The notes under the pieces were generated by a model that did no database searches, was not told the DNA's origin, and saw nothing but the letters and a program-made list of their open reading frames with translations. 64,000 nucleotides of DNA from positions 7,440,001-7,504,000 of the forward strand of contig NC_133121.1 of NCBI RefSeq assembly GCF_033568475.1, written 5' to 3'. The stretch's first letter is position 1; every line of letters starts with the position of its first letter. The DNA is from Henckelia pumila (Eukaryota > Streptophyta > Magnoliopsida > Lamiales > Gesneriaceae). The position numbers and the translations under genes are program-made. Below, piece by piece: positions 47,516 through 58,859 of the stretch.

Positions 47516-48789
47516 GTTATTATCTATAAGAATTTTTACGGTATATAAATTAATTAGGATGTTTGATTTGAAATTTGTCTTATTTGTCTTGCTTTGAATT
47601 TCGTTAAGCAGGTTGATTTATTTAGCTTAAATTCCAAGTAGGTTACTTTGACGTTTTAGGCAATGCCACAATTATCAAATTTAATTAATGGCAGTCGAAT
47701 CAATGCCTATAAATAGGTCATAAATTTAATTCAATGTGCATGCTTTCTCGGGTAAAAAGAAAGAGAGCTATTCCTCTCTTAAAATAAAATTTTTTTAAAA
47801 AAAAAAGAAGAGAGAAAGTGAGCTATTTAATGTTTTGTTGAATATAACTTTTCAGGATACACATTGATCAGTTATAACTTATACTGCATGTGAAATTACA
47901 TAAATATTTTAAATGCACTTTCAGAAACATTTAAGAGAGAGGGAAAGGTCATGACCTTCCCTAGTGCATTGAATTGCACATGAGAAGGTCAAATTTGCAA
48001 ATGAAAATTTGACCGAGCCTATATATCTAAACAGCCCTGCACTTTTAAATATTTTTTTCAAATAAAATGTATGAATAATTTTATAATTTTAAATTGAATG
48101 TGTAACATTCATCGTAGATATATTATTCTCCAAATTTTATTAGTTTTTTACATTATAATCGATTGGTAAGTGACTTGAACTTTGAAGATTTTTTTTAGCA
48201 TTTTTGTAAATAGTAGTTGTGATAGAAAACATCCAAATTTTATGCATTTAATTTAAACTCTCCATTCTTCAAAACATTTATTTTAAATTGCAATACACAC
48301 GCATAAAAACTTATAAAAATGTTATTTTGCGCCAACTTTTTCTATTCAAATGCATAATCAACTCTTTTTGGATAATTTTAAGGACAGATTAACTCTCTCT
48401 ATATATATTTTTATTTTAAAAACATTTTCAATTAAAAAGAATAACACGCGCACACACAAGACCCTTATTTTTAATTTTTATTGGTCACAAACCATTTGGC
48501 TTAGTGCTATGTTGTCTAAATTTTGATGGTGTCTCGAGTTGGAGATTTCTCCTCCTCCAATACTAAAAAACATTAAAAGTAATGACTAATACTTACAAAT
48601 CTTTGAAATTGTGGCTCAAATTGTGGAGAATTCCAAACAATGTACCATCTAATATTTAATATCAGCCGCGCGAAAACAAAAAAAAAAAACAAAACAAAAC
48701 AACAAACCTAGATATAAAAATATTTAAAATATATGAAATCGACTTGATCATAATAGTTTTGGTGATGAAAATTACGATTGAACTTTTTT
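47516..48789. other. AT-rich intergenic DNA, no gene seen
   Basis: No protein, RNA gene or clear repeat was recognised here. Short CT/GA-rich patches occur near 47760 and 47930. Confidence 0.45.
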
Positions 48790-49135
48790 TATATATATAG
48801 TTTTGACAACAAAAAGATCTTATTATATTGAATATATCAACATCTTTGCGTTTTTTAAAATAAGTTTTTTCAAACACTTTAACTAGGGATGAGTTTTTGG
48901 TATATCGTATCTAAAATATTAGTATGAAAAAATTCACAGTATCGATATCAAAATTTTAAAATTTTGGTATGAAAAAAATCTATATTGATACCTTAAAAAT
49001 ACTCAAAAAAATTCGATATACCAAAAAAATATTTATATATCAAAAAAAATTTGGTACGATATCCCGAGAAGTCGGTATTTCGATTTGGTATTGTAGCCCT
49101 AACTTTAACAACTTATTTTAAAAACAAGTTTTGAC
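48790..49135. mobile_element. Partial copy of the 1510-2103 MITE, split by a hAT MITE
   Basis: Blocks AAAAAGATCTTAT, ATCAACATCTTT and TCAAACACTTTAAC match 1930-2005 in order. The copy then continues on the far side of the inserted 48884-49101 element as TTTAACAACTTATTTTAAAA, matching the older copy's uninterrupted sequence. Confidence 0.65.
48884..49101. mobile_element. hAT-type MITE, second copy of the 3652 family (218 bp)
   Basis: ACTTTAAC is duplicated exactly at 48876-48883 and 49102-49109. Ends are TAGGGATGAG and GTAGCCCTA. It shares words such as AAAATTTTGGTATGAAAAAA, ATATATC and GGTA(C)GATATCCCGA with 3652-3875. The pre-insertion sequence is represented by the related MITE at about 1995. 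Confidence 0.88.
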
Positions 49136-49377
49136 AGTCAGGGTGCGTCCCATGCTCTCGGGGGCCGCGACTAAGGATGGCAATGGGCTGGGTCCCGTCT
49201 GGGGCGGGTTTAAACCCGATCAAACGGGTTACGGGGCGGGGCGGGTCCAAGTAAACGGGTCCGAAGGCGGGTCCGGGTGGGTTCCGGGTTTGGGTAGACC
49301 CGCCCCGCATATATATACATATATATATATTTATTTATTTAAATACGTATATTATATATATAATGTGTACTGGTACA

Positions 49378-49437
<60 letters not shown>

Positions 49438-49439
49438 GT

Positions 49440-49583
49440 GAGTTCTTTTATGGTGCCCAACACTATATGCTCACTTCATGCCCACCATGTACAATAGATG
49501 AGTTGACCGGTACAATAAATGTGTTGACTTATACATGGTGGACATGAAGTGGGCATATAGTGTTGAGCATCATAAAAAAACTC
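49440..49583. mobile_element. Foldback MITE, 144 bp
   Basis: The two arms, around CCCAACACTATATGCTCACT and AGTGGGCATATAGTGTTG, are reverse complements over nearly the whole length, with a short centre near 49507. TATATAATG occurs on both sides and could be a 9-bp target duplication, though the AT-rich surroundings weaken that. Confidence 0.7.
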
Positions 49584-49735
49584 TATATAATGAATACTGG
49601 TACATATATGTATATATTATATTATATAATGTATACTGTACATATATTTTATATATATATATATATATGATATTATATTAAATGCATACACTGTAATTAT
49701 ATATATATAATATATATTGTATATTTATATACATA

Positions 49736-50092
49736 GGCTCCGTTTGGTAGCCTATATTATTAGTTTACGTATAACTCATCTCATCCAATCCTACGTTCTT
49801 CTCATCATATTATTTATCTTTTTATTAATTATTTATCTTACATCAATCAAATCATTGAATTTAAATTACTATATTACCCCTTATAAATAATATTATTAAT
49901 ATTTTATTTATTGTTAAAAGGATAAAATGGTAATTTATCATTTTTATATAAAATTTAATCAATCAAATCAAATAAACTATAATTCATAAATCAAATCAAA
50001 TATTATATTCACTATCATTTTTTATTTATTTTTATTACATTAAATTACTTATCTATGTATTATTTATTCCATCATACCTACCAAACAGACCC
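49736..50092 (+). mobile_element. MITE family A, copy 4 (357 bp, complete)
   Basis: Starts GGCTCCGTTTGGTA and ends TACCAAACAGACC, a clear inverted repeat. It shares CGTTCTTCTCATCATATTAT, ACATCAATCAAATCATTG and TTAAATTACTATATTACC with the other copies. It is the best-preserved copy and is nested inside the hAT element at 49172-50391. Confidence 0.85.
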
Positions 50093-50391
50093 ATATTATA
50101 TAATTAAACATGGACTTGTACGTATATTATATATATTTCATATAATAAATATATATGTATTTAGATATAATATATATCAAAATTACTAATTAATTAAATT
50201 TTTTAAAAATAAATATTTGCGGGTAGCGGGTCCAACCCGGGGTTGGACCCGCCGGGTTTTTATGCGGGGCGGGGCGGGTGTACAAAAGGGGCGGGGCGGG
50301 TCCGGGTCCGATCCGGGTCTAATTTTTTCTTTGCGGGGCGGGGCCCGGGTTCGACAAAACCCGCCCTGAACCAGCCCCGTTGCCATCCCTA

Positions 50392-52417
50392 GCTGCGACC
50401 GTATTCATGGCCTTCTCACCCCTGGCAGTGAGTTTCAGTCCCTCTCCAAACTCGAACCTTGTACCTCCAGAATAAGTACCAAGATTTCTCAAGTGATATC
50501 TCCGGGTGCATATCTTGCTCTCGGGGCCCGCTATCGTACTCATAGCCTTCTCACCCTTAGCAGTGAGAAAATATTTTGGATCTATATATGTGAGACGAGT
50601 CGATCCGATCCATATTTGAAATTAAAAAAAAATATTTTAGGTATAAAAATAAATTTTTTATTAAATTGGATCGAATAAGAATTATCGTCTTAAAGAATTA
50701 ATCTGTGAGATAATGTCTCATACGAATTTTTGTGTTTTACAATTTGTTATTAAACAAAATTTGAATCACTTGACGTACTGATATTATCACTAAAAATATA
50801 GACATTAATGAAATCTAAATTATAATGGCAATATTTATCATATATATTAGCATATCGTGACGCATTCGATTTTTTTATTTCGTTTAAAAATTAGTGAGTA
50901 CAATAGTTTTTTTTAAAGTTTAAAATAAAATTTATTGAATTTTGAAATTGAAATTGTAGCAGAAAAACTAATTAAAATGTAAAAAAAATAAGGTATTTGT
51001 AATTAGTTGGTAAAGGGTATTTTGGGATTAGTCAAAAAATTTTACCACCGTACCAAAGTTTGTTTTAAATGAGATTTAATTTTAATAAATAGTATTATAT
51101 ATTTATTTATTTATTGGTGGTAGATTAATAATTTTAGAAAAAACTGCAAATTTGATATTATATATTTGTCACTTTGCGATTTTGGTCTTCTATGTTTTCA
51201 TATTTTAGTTTTAGTCCTACATGTTTCGATTTTTGGCAATTTCAGACTTTTTTTTTATTCGAAAATGCTTATGTGGCACTGTATATGTCAACTCAACATC
51301 AGCACTGAAATGATGTCACGTCAGCACTGAAATGATGCATTTTACCTATTTTTTTTAAGCATGTAGACTAACTATCCACTTTTCTTAATAAATATAACTT
51401 CTTTCCTCTAAAATATAACTTAAAAAGAGAGTTGATCCCGAAGAGGATCCCATTTCACATGAGTTAGATGCTCATTAGTTCATGCAGAGGTTAAATTTAA
51501 TAATTTGCACGAACGACAAAGATCTAAAAATAAGAGCAACATGACCAATCTCTAAAAACATAACCACACAATATTTCAGTAAAAAATATGTTTCACCCAA
51601 AAATGGAATGAAATCCATAACGCTAAAATATCTCTTCATACGTCAGTTGTTTGTACGTAGTACATTATTTTACTCGTATAAATAGAAAATTATTGAATAT
51701 TAACGATGTCAAATCCATGCGCGTGATATTAATTCCTCATCATTCCCCATGTACAATGAAAAGTCAAACTGGGGTACATAGGAAGCGTTGGAAATCTAAA
51801 GCTGTAGGTCTATTTTTCTATTTAATTAATTATAATTATATTACATTATTTTTCATGAGAATATTTTATATATACAGCTTCAGCTAAAATAAACTTTGGA
51901 CTGTAGAAATGAATATGTGCTTACCATTTTCGGCATGTATGATTAACGTACCTAGAAATCTTAGGTGTTCTGATACCAACATATATTTCGAAAAGAAAAT
52001 AAATTAAATTTTAGATTATGTTACAAGTTTTCGAAAATCGAAACCACTTCTTTGCCTACTACTCGATGTATCCAATGTCCAATGAACCGGAGAAACATCG
52101 TTTGATTCATAAATCCAGATGAACCGGATAAATTAAAATCATTTGATTCATTTGTCTATCGCAAATAATTAATGAGTCAATTATGAATAAATTCTCAAAC
52201 CCAAACCTTTATTTCTTCTAATTCCCTCCCTTAAAGATTCTTTTTTTGCACTCCTTAAGGACCACAAAATTTGATTATTTTAATATTTAATTCTTGTACT
52301 CAATATGGGTTGTTTTGTGCTTAGATCTGAAGGTTTTATACTTATATCTAAAGATCTCTGTGCTTATATCTCATGTTTTAATGCTTATTTTGGAACAAAG
52401 AATTATGTGCAAAAAAT
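50392..52417. other. Intergenic repeat-derived DNA, no gene seen
   Basis: A GTCTCA-type dispersed repeat spans about 50590-50735. 51130-51360 has GGTCTTCTATGTTTTC/TTAGTCCTACATG words of the kind found in TIR elements. The remainder is AT-rich. The stretch just before 52418 may belong to the viral leader, but its start cannot be placed. Confidence 0.45.
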
Positions 52418-52599
52418 GGTATCAGAGCTTTAGGTTAAATATTCAGACTTAATATTATTCGTTAACTCATACTTTTCTTTGTTGAGGAGAAGATTTTTTA
52501 CAAAAGATGACTTCAAACGAAGGTTTGAATCAAGAGGATTTTATTTATATGAAATCCTATAAACAAGTTAATCTGTTCACAATAGATTACTTACGACAG

Positions 52600-52975
52600 A
52601 AAGATGATTTCTAACTCTCAATTTTTAGAAATTACCCCAGATTCCTCTAAACTCTCCGGAGATCTTAGAGAAATTCAAAAGACGGTACAATATTACAGCA
52701 ATCAGCTGTATGAAATACTTCGGCAGATTGAAGGAATCCTTAAGAAACAAGAAGAAATTCTTGTAACCCTAAAGGATCTTCAAACTAAAATCACAAATCT
52801 AGAACAAACTTCAGGTTCTAGAAAAGGAAATACAGGAGGAAGGTTACCACTCTCGTTTGGTACCGAACCGTTGTTACATCAGAAAGGTAAAACCAAAATG
52901 GTTCAAAAACCTTTAACTGATGATGAAAGGATGATTAATCTTATAAAAGCAGTATCAGAGAAAAACACTATCTGA
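52600..52975 (+). mobile_element. Viral fossil part: small coiled-coil protein region
   Basis: Predicted heptad-rich protein of about 120 residues with stretches such as QLYEILRQIEGILKKQEEI. The position just ahead of the coat region and the coiled coil recall the small virion-associated proteins of caulimovirids, but the assignment is by context only. Confidence 0.5.
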
Positions 52976-54370
52976 TGACTACTTTAGAGAGATTAAATCT
53001 CGAGGATCTACAAGATCTCGCGGATTCTTTTGCGAATCTCAAAGTAGTAGATCTAAAAATAAACTCCCCTGAGGGTGAACAACCCATAGGGAATCCCCCA
53101 AGATATGCGGTTAAAACAGAAGAACCACATAGTGAGTTTCAGGTTGGAGAAAATTCACATCCAGCAGGAACCAGATCAAGAAGGAGTAAAATCCCACTCC
53201 ATCAAACTCCTTACGGAAAAACTGTTTTAGATCCAATACATCCTTACGGGGTTATGTTAAACCTTAATGTTTTGGACTTCAAAAATAGAGAAGATCTTAT
53301 AGATGATTGGACGTCAGCTATGAGAATTGCAGCAGGGACATTAGATCTCAATAAAGAAGGATTCATTAAACTTCTAGAAATAAGTCTAATGGGATCTGTC
53401 AAGATTGCTTGGGAGATGACTATGCCAGATACGAAGGAATCAATCTTAGCAGGAGAATCCCTCAGCGAAATTGGAGAAAGAATGGCCACCCTATTTAAAG
53501 CACAATTCATAGGGGTAGACTATTTCAACAATCAAGATACAGAGAAAAAGAGAATATATACTCAAGCTCTGTATAGCCTCGAGTTACATGATATCTGTTT
53601 AGTTGATGAATACATTATGTTATTCACTAAATACAGATGGAATTCAGGAGTCAAGGAAAATGTAGCTATTCAGCTATTTTTCGCAAAAATGCCAAGTCCC
53701 TGGAGAGAAATGCTGATTAAATAATACGTTCCAGGTCATCTTGACACTTTGGCAAGACGCGCGTCCTTTTTGAAAGAAAAATTGGCAGAATGGTGCCATA
53801 TGGCAGCATTACAGAAGAACTACAAGAAAATAAGGGGTATAAATAAACGTACACCTTTATGTTGTAAAGATAATGATCTTCCAACGATCATTGAAAACAG
53901 ATCACAGAGATTTAAAAGGAAGAAATTTAGAAATAATCCTTACAATAAAAGAATGAGAAGTTCTTGGAAACCAAGAACATTTTGGTCCAAACAAAAGGCC
54001 AGATCTTATAGGTTAGGAAGAAGAAGTGGACCTACAAGAACATCCCCAGTAACAAGCTCATCACAAAGCAGGGGAAGAACACCATCAAGAAGAACTTTCA
54101 GAAGAACTCATACAAGAGCAAGTGAAAGTTTCAAAGATTGCAACTGCTAGACATGTGGAGCAAGAGGACATATATCTACAAATTGTCCAGAAAACGAGAA
54201 AAAAGGAGTTAAACTCTTTGAAGCAACACCAGATACGGATGATGCGGTCTTCTTTCAAGATCTAGTCCAAGTATATCAATTTGAGGATATCCCCTCAGAT
54301 GAAAGCATATACGAAGAAGAGATATTGTTTAGTCAAGAAGATTCTGAGGATGGATCAGAATCAGAATCAG
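52975..54370 (+). mobile_element. Viral fossil part: coat-protein region with zinc knuckle
   Basis: A capsid-like region (for instance DWTSAMRIAAGTLDLNKEGF) is followed by a strongly basic Arg/Lys/Ser stretch, a CCHC-type knuckle (C-G-A-R-G-H-I-S-T-N-C) and an acidic end rich in Asp/Glu/Ser, the standard layout of caulimovirid coat proteins. Broken. Confidence 0.75.
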
Positions 54371-54399
54371 AATAAAGAAGAAGTGTTTGGGCATGAAAC

Positions 54400-55520
54400 A
54401 CATGAAAGTTTGGCTGGATTCTTTAGCCAAACCACGATATCTCATAATATGGTCCAAAGGATTATGAGAGAAAATCCAACGTTACAAAAGTATCAGGGAT
54501 TTTTGGCAGGACAAGTAGAAAGAGTCTTAGGCAACCTAGGGCTTAGACAAAGAAGACATAATTTGATTTACAAAGTATCCAGAAGGAAAATGACAATCCC
54601 CATGGAGTTAACAAGTAATCAAATAGAGATGCAGTTAATTCTTTTTGAAGAAATAAGAGAGAAATTGCAAAAGTTGAAAGGTGAGGTAGCAAGGAGATGT
54701 CTTGGATTCATATTGGAGCAATCCAAATAATGATCAAGGCAACGTTTAAATAAGGAATAGATTCACCCATAGATATCGTAGTATGCGATAAAAGAATGAG
54801 GAATATTCAAGATACTATCCTGGGTACTATCTCAGGAAATCTTTGTGCAGGAAAAATTGTAGGAGTTATCTATCCAAAAATAGCCTACAATTTAGCTGAC
54901 AGGGACTTTAGTCGAGCCTTGACGTTGCATCAAAACTTCAAGGAAAAGAGACTAATGAAGGAAGGTAATAGACCATATTCTATTACATATCAAATTTCAT
55001 ATGCTCTTTCTAATACACATCATTCTGAATTATTTATTAGAAATGAGTTCATTGAAATTCCAGAGATCTTTGGGAAAGTTGCTCATGCAATATACCCAGA
55101 AAGAATCGAGTTTCCTTTAATTCAGGAAACAGACATTCAAATCCAAGACAGACCGGTTCTATACAGAGACCTTAAAATAGCACCTCGAAGGTTATCTTTT
55201 CAAGGAAACCGAATGACAAGTAGGAGATGGGACAAATCTCCTATTCAAGAAATTCCACCAGAAGAAAAAGAGTTTTCTATAATAGAAAAACTTAGATCTT
55301 CAGAAGGATGGAAAGAAGTGAAAATAATATTCGATATTACAAGTCATCGGAACCAGTTCTCTTGTAACTCGATTTACTATTTGGAACAACATGAAAAAGG
55401 AACTTACCAAGGATTGATAAATATTGGAGAATTGGAAGTTCAAATATGTGGAATTCCAGGAAAAGAAGTGGATCAACTCATTCTTGGCCTAGAGTTTTTG
55501 GAGGACCATAAACCATGAAA
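54400..55520 (+). mobile_element. Viral fossil part: movement-protein region (30K superfamily)
   Basis: Shows the 30K-type core of caulimovirid movement proteins: a GAIQIMIKATFK-like strand, VVCDKRM, GNLCAGKIVGVIYPKIAYN, then PYSITYQISYALSNTHHSE. Plasmodesma-targeted cell-to-cell movement is the family role. Broken. Confidence 0.78.
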
Positions 55521-55644
55521 ACGCCTTGAAAAAGGAATAGAGATCATGGCAAAAAAAAAGACTTGGAGGATTCAATAAGAATTCTACGAAATGGAAAACC
55601 AAGAGAATTGGATAAGGGACAATCCCTTAATCAGATTCGAGAAC

Positions 55645-57121
55645 TGTTACGCCTTAAATGCATACAAATCTCGTGTTATGAGATTAATGTTTTTAATGCA
55701 TTAACAAGTCTCATAATATTATGTTTTGATGATTACAAAACTCGGTTAATTGTTACTAACCATTTAAAGTGAGATTTTGTAGATTAGATTTATTGAAAAA
55801 TAAATTATTGGAAGTTATTTTGAAGCTATACATGTATTTATAAAGTCTTGTATTGCTCATTGAATGGATGGAATATTGTTAAGAGATATGAAGAAAAAGA
55901 CAAGAAGAAGCCAAAGTATGAAGCAGCAACTTCCGAAAATTACTGGAAATTTTTTATGACTCCAAATCGGATCTCCACCAATCATAATCTAGATAAAGAA
56001 GTGTTACAAGTACTGTCCAAATTTGAGAGCAATCCAACGGCTAGAATGAGAGATATGAATTTTTCCATATATGCTGCACCGTACCCACTTCTGTAAGGAA
56101 CGAAACCATGAAGATTCGACTTCAGAAAATAACTGGGAATGTTTGAGAAATCCAAATCAAATCTCCACCAATCAGATTCAATATTATGATGTTATAAAGC
56201 TTATGTCTAAATTTCAGGTCAATCCAACGAATGGATTAAGAGATATGAATTTTTCAAATTTGTTGCACAGAACAGGTTCAAAAACATGATGAAGCGACTT
56301 CCGAAAATTACTGGAAATGTTTGACTCGTTCAAATCAAATCTCCACCGTTCAGAATGAAGATCTGGATGTTTAAAGCTTCAGTTCAAATTTCAGATCAAT
56401 CCAACGGTTAGATTGGAAGATATGATTTTTCCACAAAATCCGCTCAGTGCTGGGAAAAAGATGGCAGCGGCGCCGAACACTTTTTGTCTCTCCTTGACTT
56501 CTTAACACATGCTCCAAGCACTCAAATCAGATTCAAATCTTTGCCAACTATAAATAGAGGCCATCCAAGTTCATTTGGAGACATCCCAACTCATCTCTTC
56601 TCTCCTTTGCAAGCAATTTCTCACTATCAAAGTGTTTGTGTGATATATTTGAGAGTGTTTGTAAAAATAGTTTGTGAGTTGGTTGTGCTATTGTTGTAAA
56701 CACTTGAGTGTGAAGCCAAGTGTGTTGTGCTATCATTGTAAGCACTTGAGTGTGAAGCCAAGTGTTTGTGTTGAGGCTATCCTTGGAGCCCTTAAGGCCA
56801 AGAGTATCGAGTTGTATCGGCGCGTTGATCGTGTCAATGTTTTACGGCTATCCTTGGAGCCATCAAGGCCAAGACGTTGAAGTGCTAGTGGATCCTTGGT
56901 TAATCAATCTTAACCAAGAAGGGGAGACGTAGACGATTTATCGTCGAACTTTCATAAACATATCCTATCTCATTTATCGCTTTATTTCTTTTACGCATTT
57001 ATTTACCGCATTTATTTTTGATTGATTTAAGTCTTCCGCTTGCGTATTTGCATAATCGCTTTAAATTGCTAAAGTTGTCAATAGAACCTAAATCCCCCCC
57101 CCCCCCAATTAGGTTCTAACA
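55645..57121 (+). mobile_element. 5' LTR of the Copia element (1477 bp)
   Basis: Starts TGTTACGCCTT and ends GGTTCTAACA. A TATA box, TATAAATAGAGG, lies near 56549. A C-homopolymer sits shortly before the end, shorter than in the 3' LTR. Confidence 0.95.
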
Positions 57122-57122
57122 A

Positions 57123-57139
57123 GTGGTATCAGAGCCACC
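57123..57139 (+). promoter_or_regulatory. Copia primer-binding site (tRNA-iMet)
   Basis: GTGGTATCAGAGCCACC directly follows the 5' LTR and is complementary to the 3' end of initiator tRNA-Met, the usual primer of plant Copia elements. Confidence 0.9.
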
Positions 57140-57169
57140 TTTTTACAAAATATTTTCAAAAAGGCTCTA

Positions 57170-58580
57170 TGGCAAATCTAGCGAGCGACTATGCTCAAGG
57201 GCAATCAACAAATCGTCCTCCTCTTTTCAATGGCATAAACTACGGGTATTGAAAAAACCGAATGTCCCTATATATCCAATCCGTAGACTATGACCTTTGG
57301 AAGGTTACTGTGAAAGGTCCCTACATACCTACTAAAGAGGTTGAGGGTGTCAAAATTCCTAAGGGAATGGACGACTTTTCCAAGGAGGATATGAAACTTA
57401 TATCTCAAAATACTAAAACCATGAATATTCTTCATTGTTCCTTAGATATGAACGAGTACAACCGGATCTCGATGTGCTCATCCGCTAAAGAAATATGGGA
57501 CAAGTTGGAGATATGCCATGAAGGGACTAATCAAGTCAAAGAGACGAAGACCGATCTACTCCAACTCAAATACGAAACATTTGAGATGGAAACCAATGAG
57601 GATGTCGACACAATGTTCCAAAGTCTTACTCAAATCATCAATGAGTTAGCCCAACTTGGAGAAAAGTATCCATCCAAGCAAGTTTGGAGAAGAGCTTTAC
57701 GCGCCCTATCCAAGGAGTGGGATGCCAAGAGGACGGCCATAATTGAGTCCAACAAAGGCGACAACGCATCCTACGATCCTGATCAACTACATGGGACACT
57801 AAAAACCCATGAGTTGGAAGTGGCTACAAGAAAAGAGTCAAAGAAGGAGGATGAGAAAACCAAGGCAAAGGGGATTGCCTTATCCACCCAAGTCGAAGAA
57901 GAAGATGATGATATGGCTCTCTTCGCAATAAAATTCAAAAAATTCATGCGATGAAACAATTTCAAAAAGAAGACGGATAAGGAAGTTACTTGCTACAATT
58001 GTCAACAACAAGGGCATTATGCAAATGAGTGCCCTCTCAAGAAGAAATATAACAAAGGCAAGAAGAAAGCACTCATAGCCACTTGGAGCGATAGCGATGA
58101 CGACGATGAGGAAGCCAACCTTTGTCTCATGGCCAAAGATGATGACATCACCTCCGACGACAATGATGAGGTACCATCTTATGATGAAATACTTCAAGAA
58201 TATAAACTTATGTTTGATATGGCTAAAACCCTTAGAAAAGAAAATAAACTTCTTAAAAATGAATTAGATTCTAAGAAGCATGAAAACCTAAGATTAAAGG
58301 ATGACATAGCTCACTTAGAAAAATCATTTGATAAGTTCAATATTAGTAGTAATAAATTGAGTAACTTACTTAGCATGCAGAAATGTAGTTTTGATAAGGG
58401 TGGAATAGGGTATGGTAAGAAATCAATTGACTTTACTATCCTAATTGCAAAGGAAAAAATGAGATTACCCCCTACATGCTCTTATTGTTGTAAAATAGGA
58501 CATGTTAGACATAAATGTAGATCTTTAAGATTTCAATATAATCAAAAGAGCTATATGAAATGGAGGCCTAAGAGTACTTA
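57170..58580 (+). mobile_element. Copia gag region
   Basis: UBN2-type gag: an N-terminal YDLWKVTVKGPYIPTKEV, a central helical part (EIWDKLEICHEGTNQVKETK) and two CCHC knuckles (CYNCQQQGHYANEC and CSYCCKIGHVRHKC). Forms the virus-like particle in intact relatives. Broken here. Confidence 0.88.
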
Positions 58581-58859
58581 ACAACTCATCAGTTGGAATT
58601 ATGAGATCATGATCTAAGGGAGTTCATCATAGACCGGTTTAAATTGCCTGGATGCGACTGGTCTTCCTGATGAACGCTGCTCTGTCCAAGAAAATAGGTT
58701 TTTAAAGAGGCATAGCCCTACCTACTACTGGGAGCACTCCTAGAAAGTGGCGATGATGTTGTATGAGAGACTGAACTAAGTCTATTTTGTATCTCTCTTT
58801 TCTAACACTGTGGACCCAAAAGAACTAAAGGGTACCAAAATAAATTTTTTGTAGGGAAA

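Larger units (their letters stand above)
49172..50391. mobile_element. hAT-type element with GC-rich ends (1220 bp), carrying nested insertions
   Basis: The left end TAAGGATGGCAATGGG and the reverse-complemented right end TAGGGATGGCAACGGG form the TIR. The 8-base flanks GCCGCGAC (49164-49171) and GCTGCGAC (50392-50399) are a target duplication with one mismatch. Both subterminal regions are built of GGGGCGGG and CCGGGT words, against an AT-rich middle that contains a foldback (49440-49583), (AT)n tracts and a family A MITE (49736-50092). No transposase is seen. Confidence 0.85.
52418..55644 (+). mobile_element. Endogenous caulimovirid-like pararetrovirus fossil, left part (broken)
   Basis: Integrated remnant of a plant pararetrovirus (Caulimoviridae). 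Parts in order: a primer-binding site complementary to initiator tRNA-Met (TGGTATCAGAGC at about 52419), a leader, a small coiled-coil protein region (about 52600-52975), a coat region with zinc knuckle (about 52975-54370) and a movement-protein region (about 54400-55520), then the start of a further coding region cut off by a Copia insertion at 55645. No LTRs bound it. Coat ahead of movement protein is, from memory, the order of the cavemovirus/solendovirus group. It carries several breaks and is a fossil. It predates the Copia insertion and resumes at 63845. Confidence 0.8.

Noticed and set aside
49131-49436. 101-residue frame with Tyr/Ile repeats
   Set aside because: Produced by GC-rich hAT end words followed by (AT)n; not a gene.
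53244-53510. Minus-strand frame in the viral region
   Set aside because: Shadow of the coat-region coding strand.
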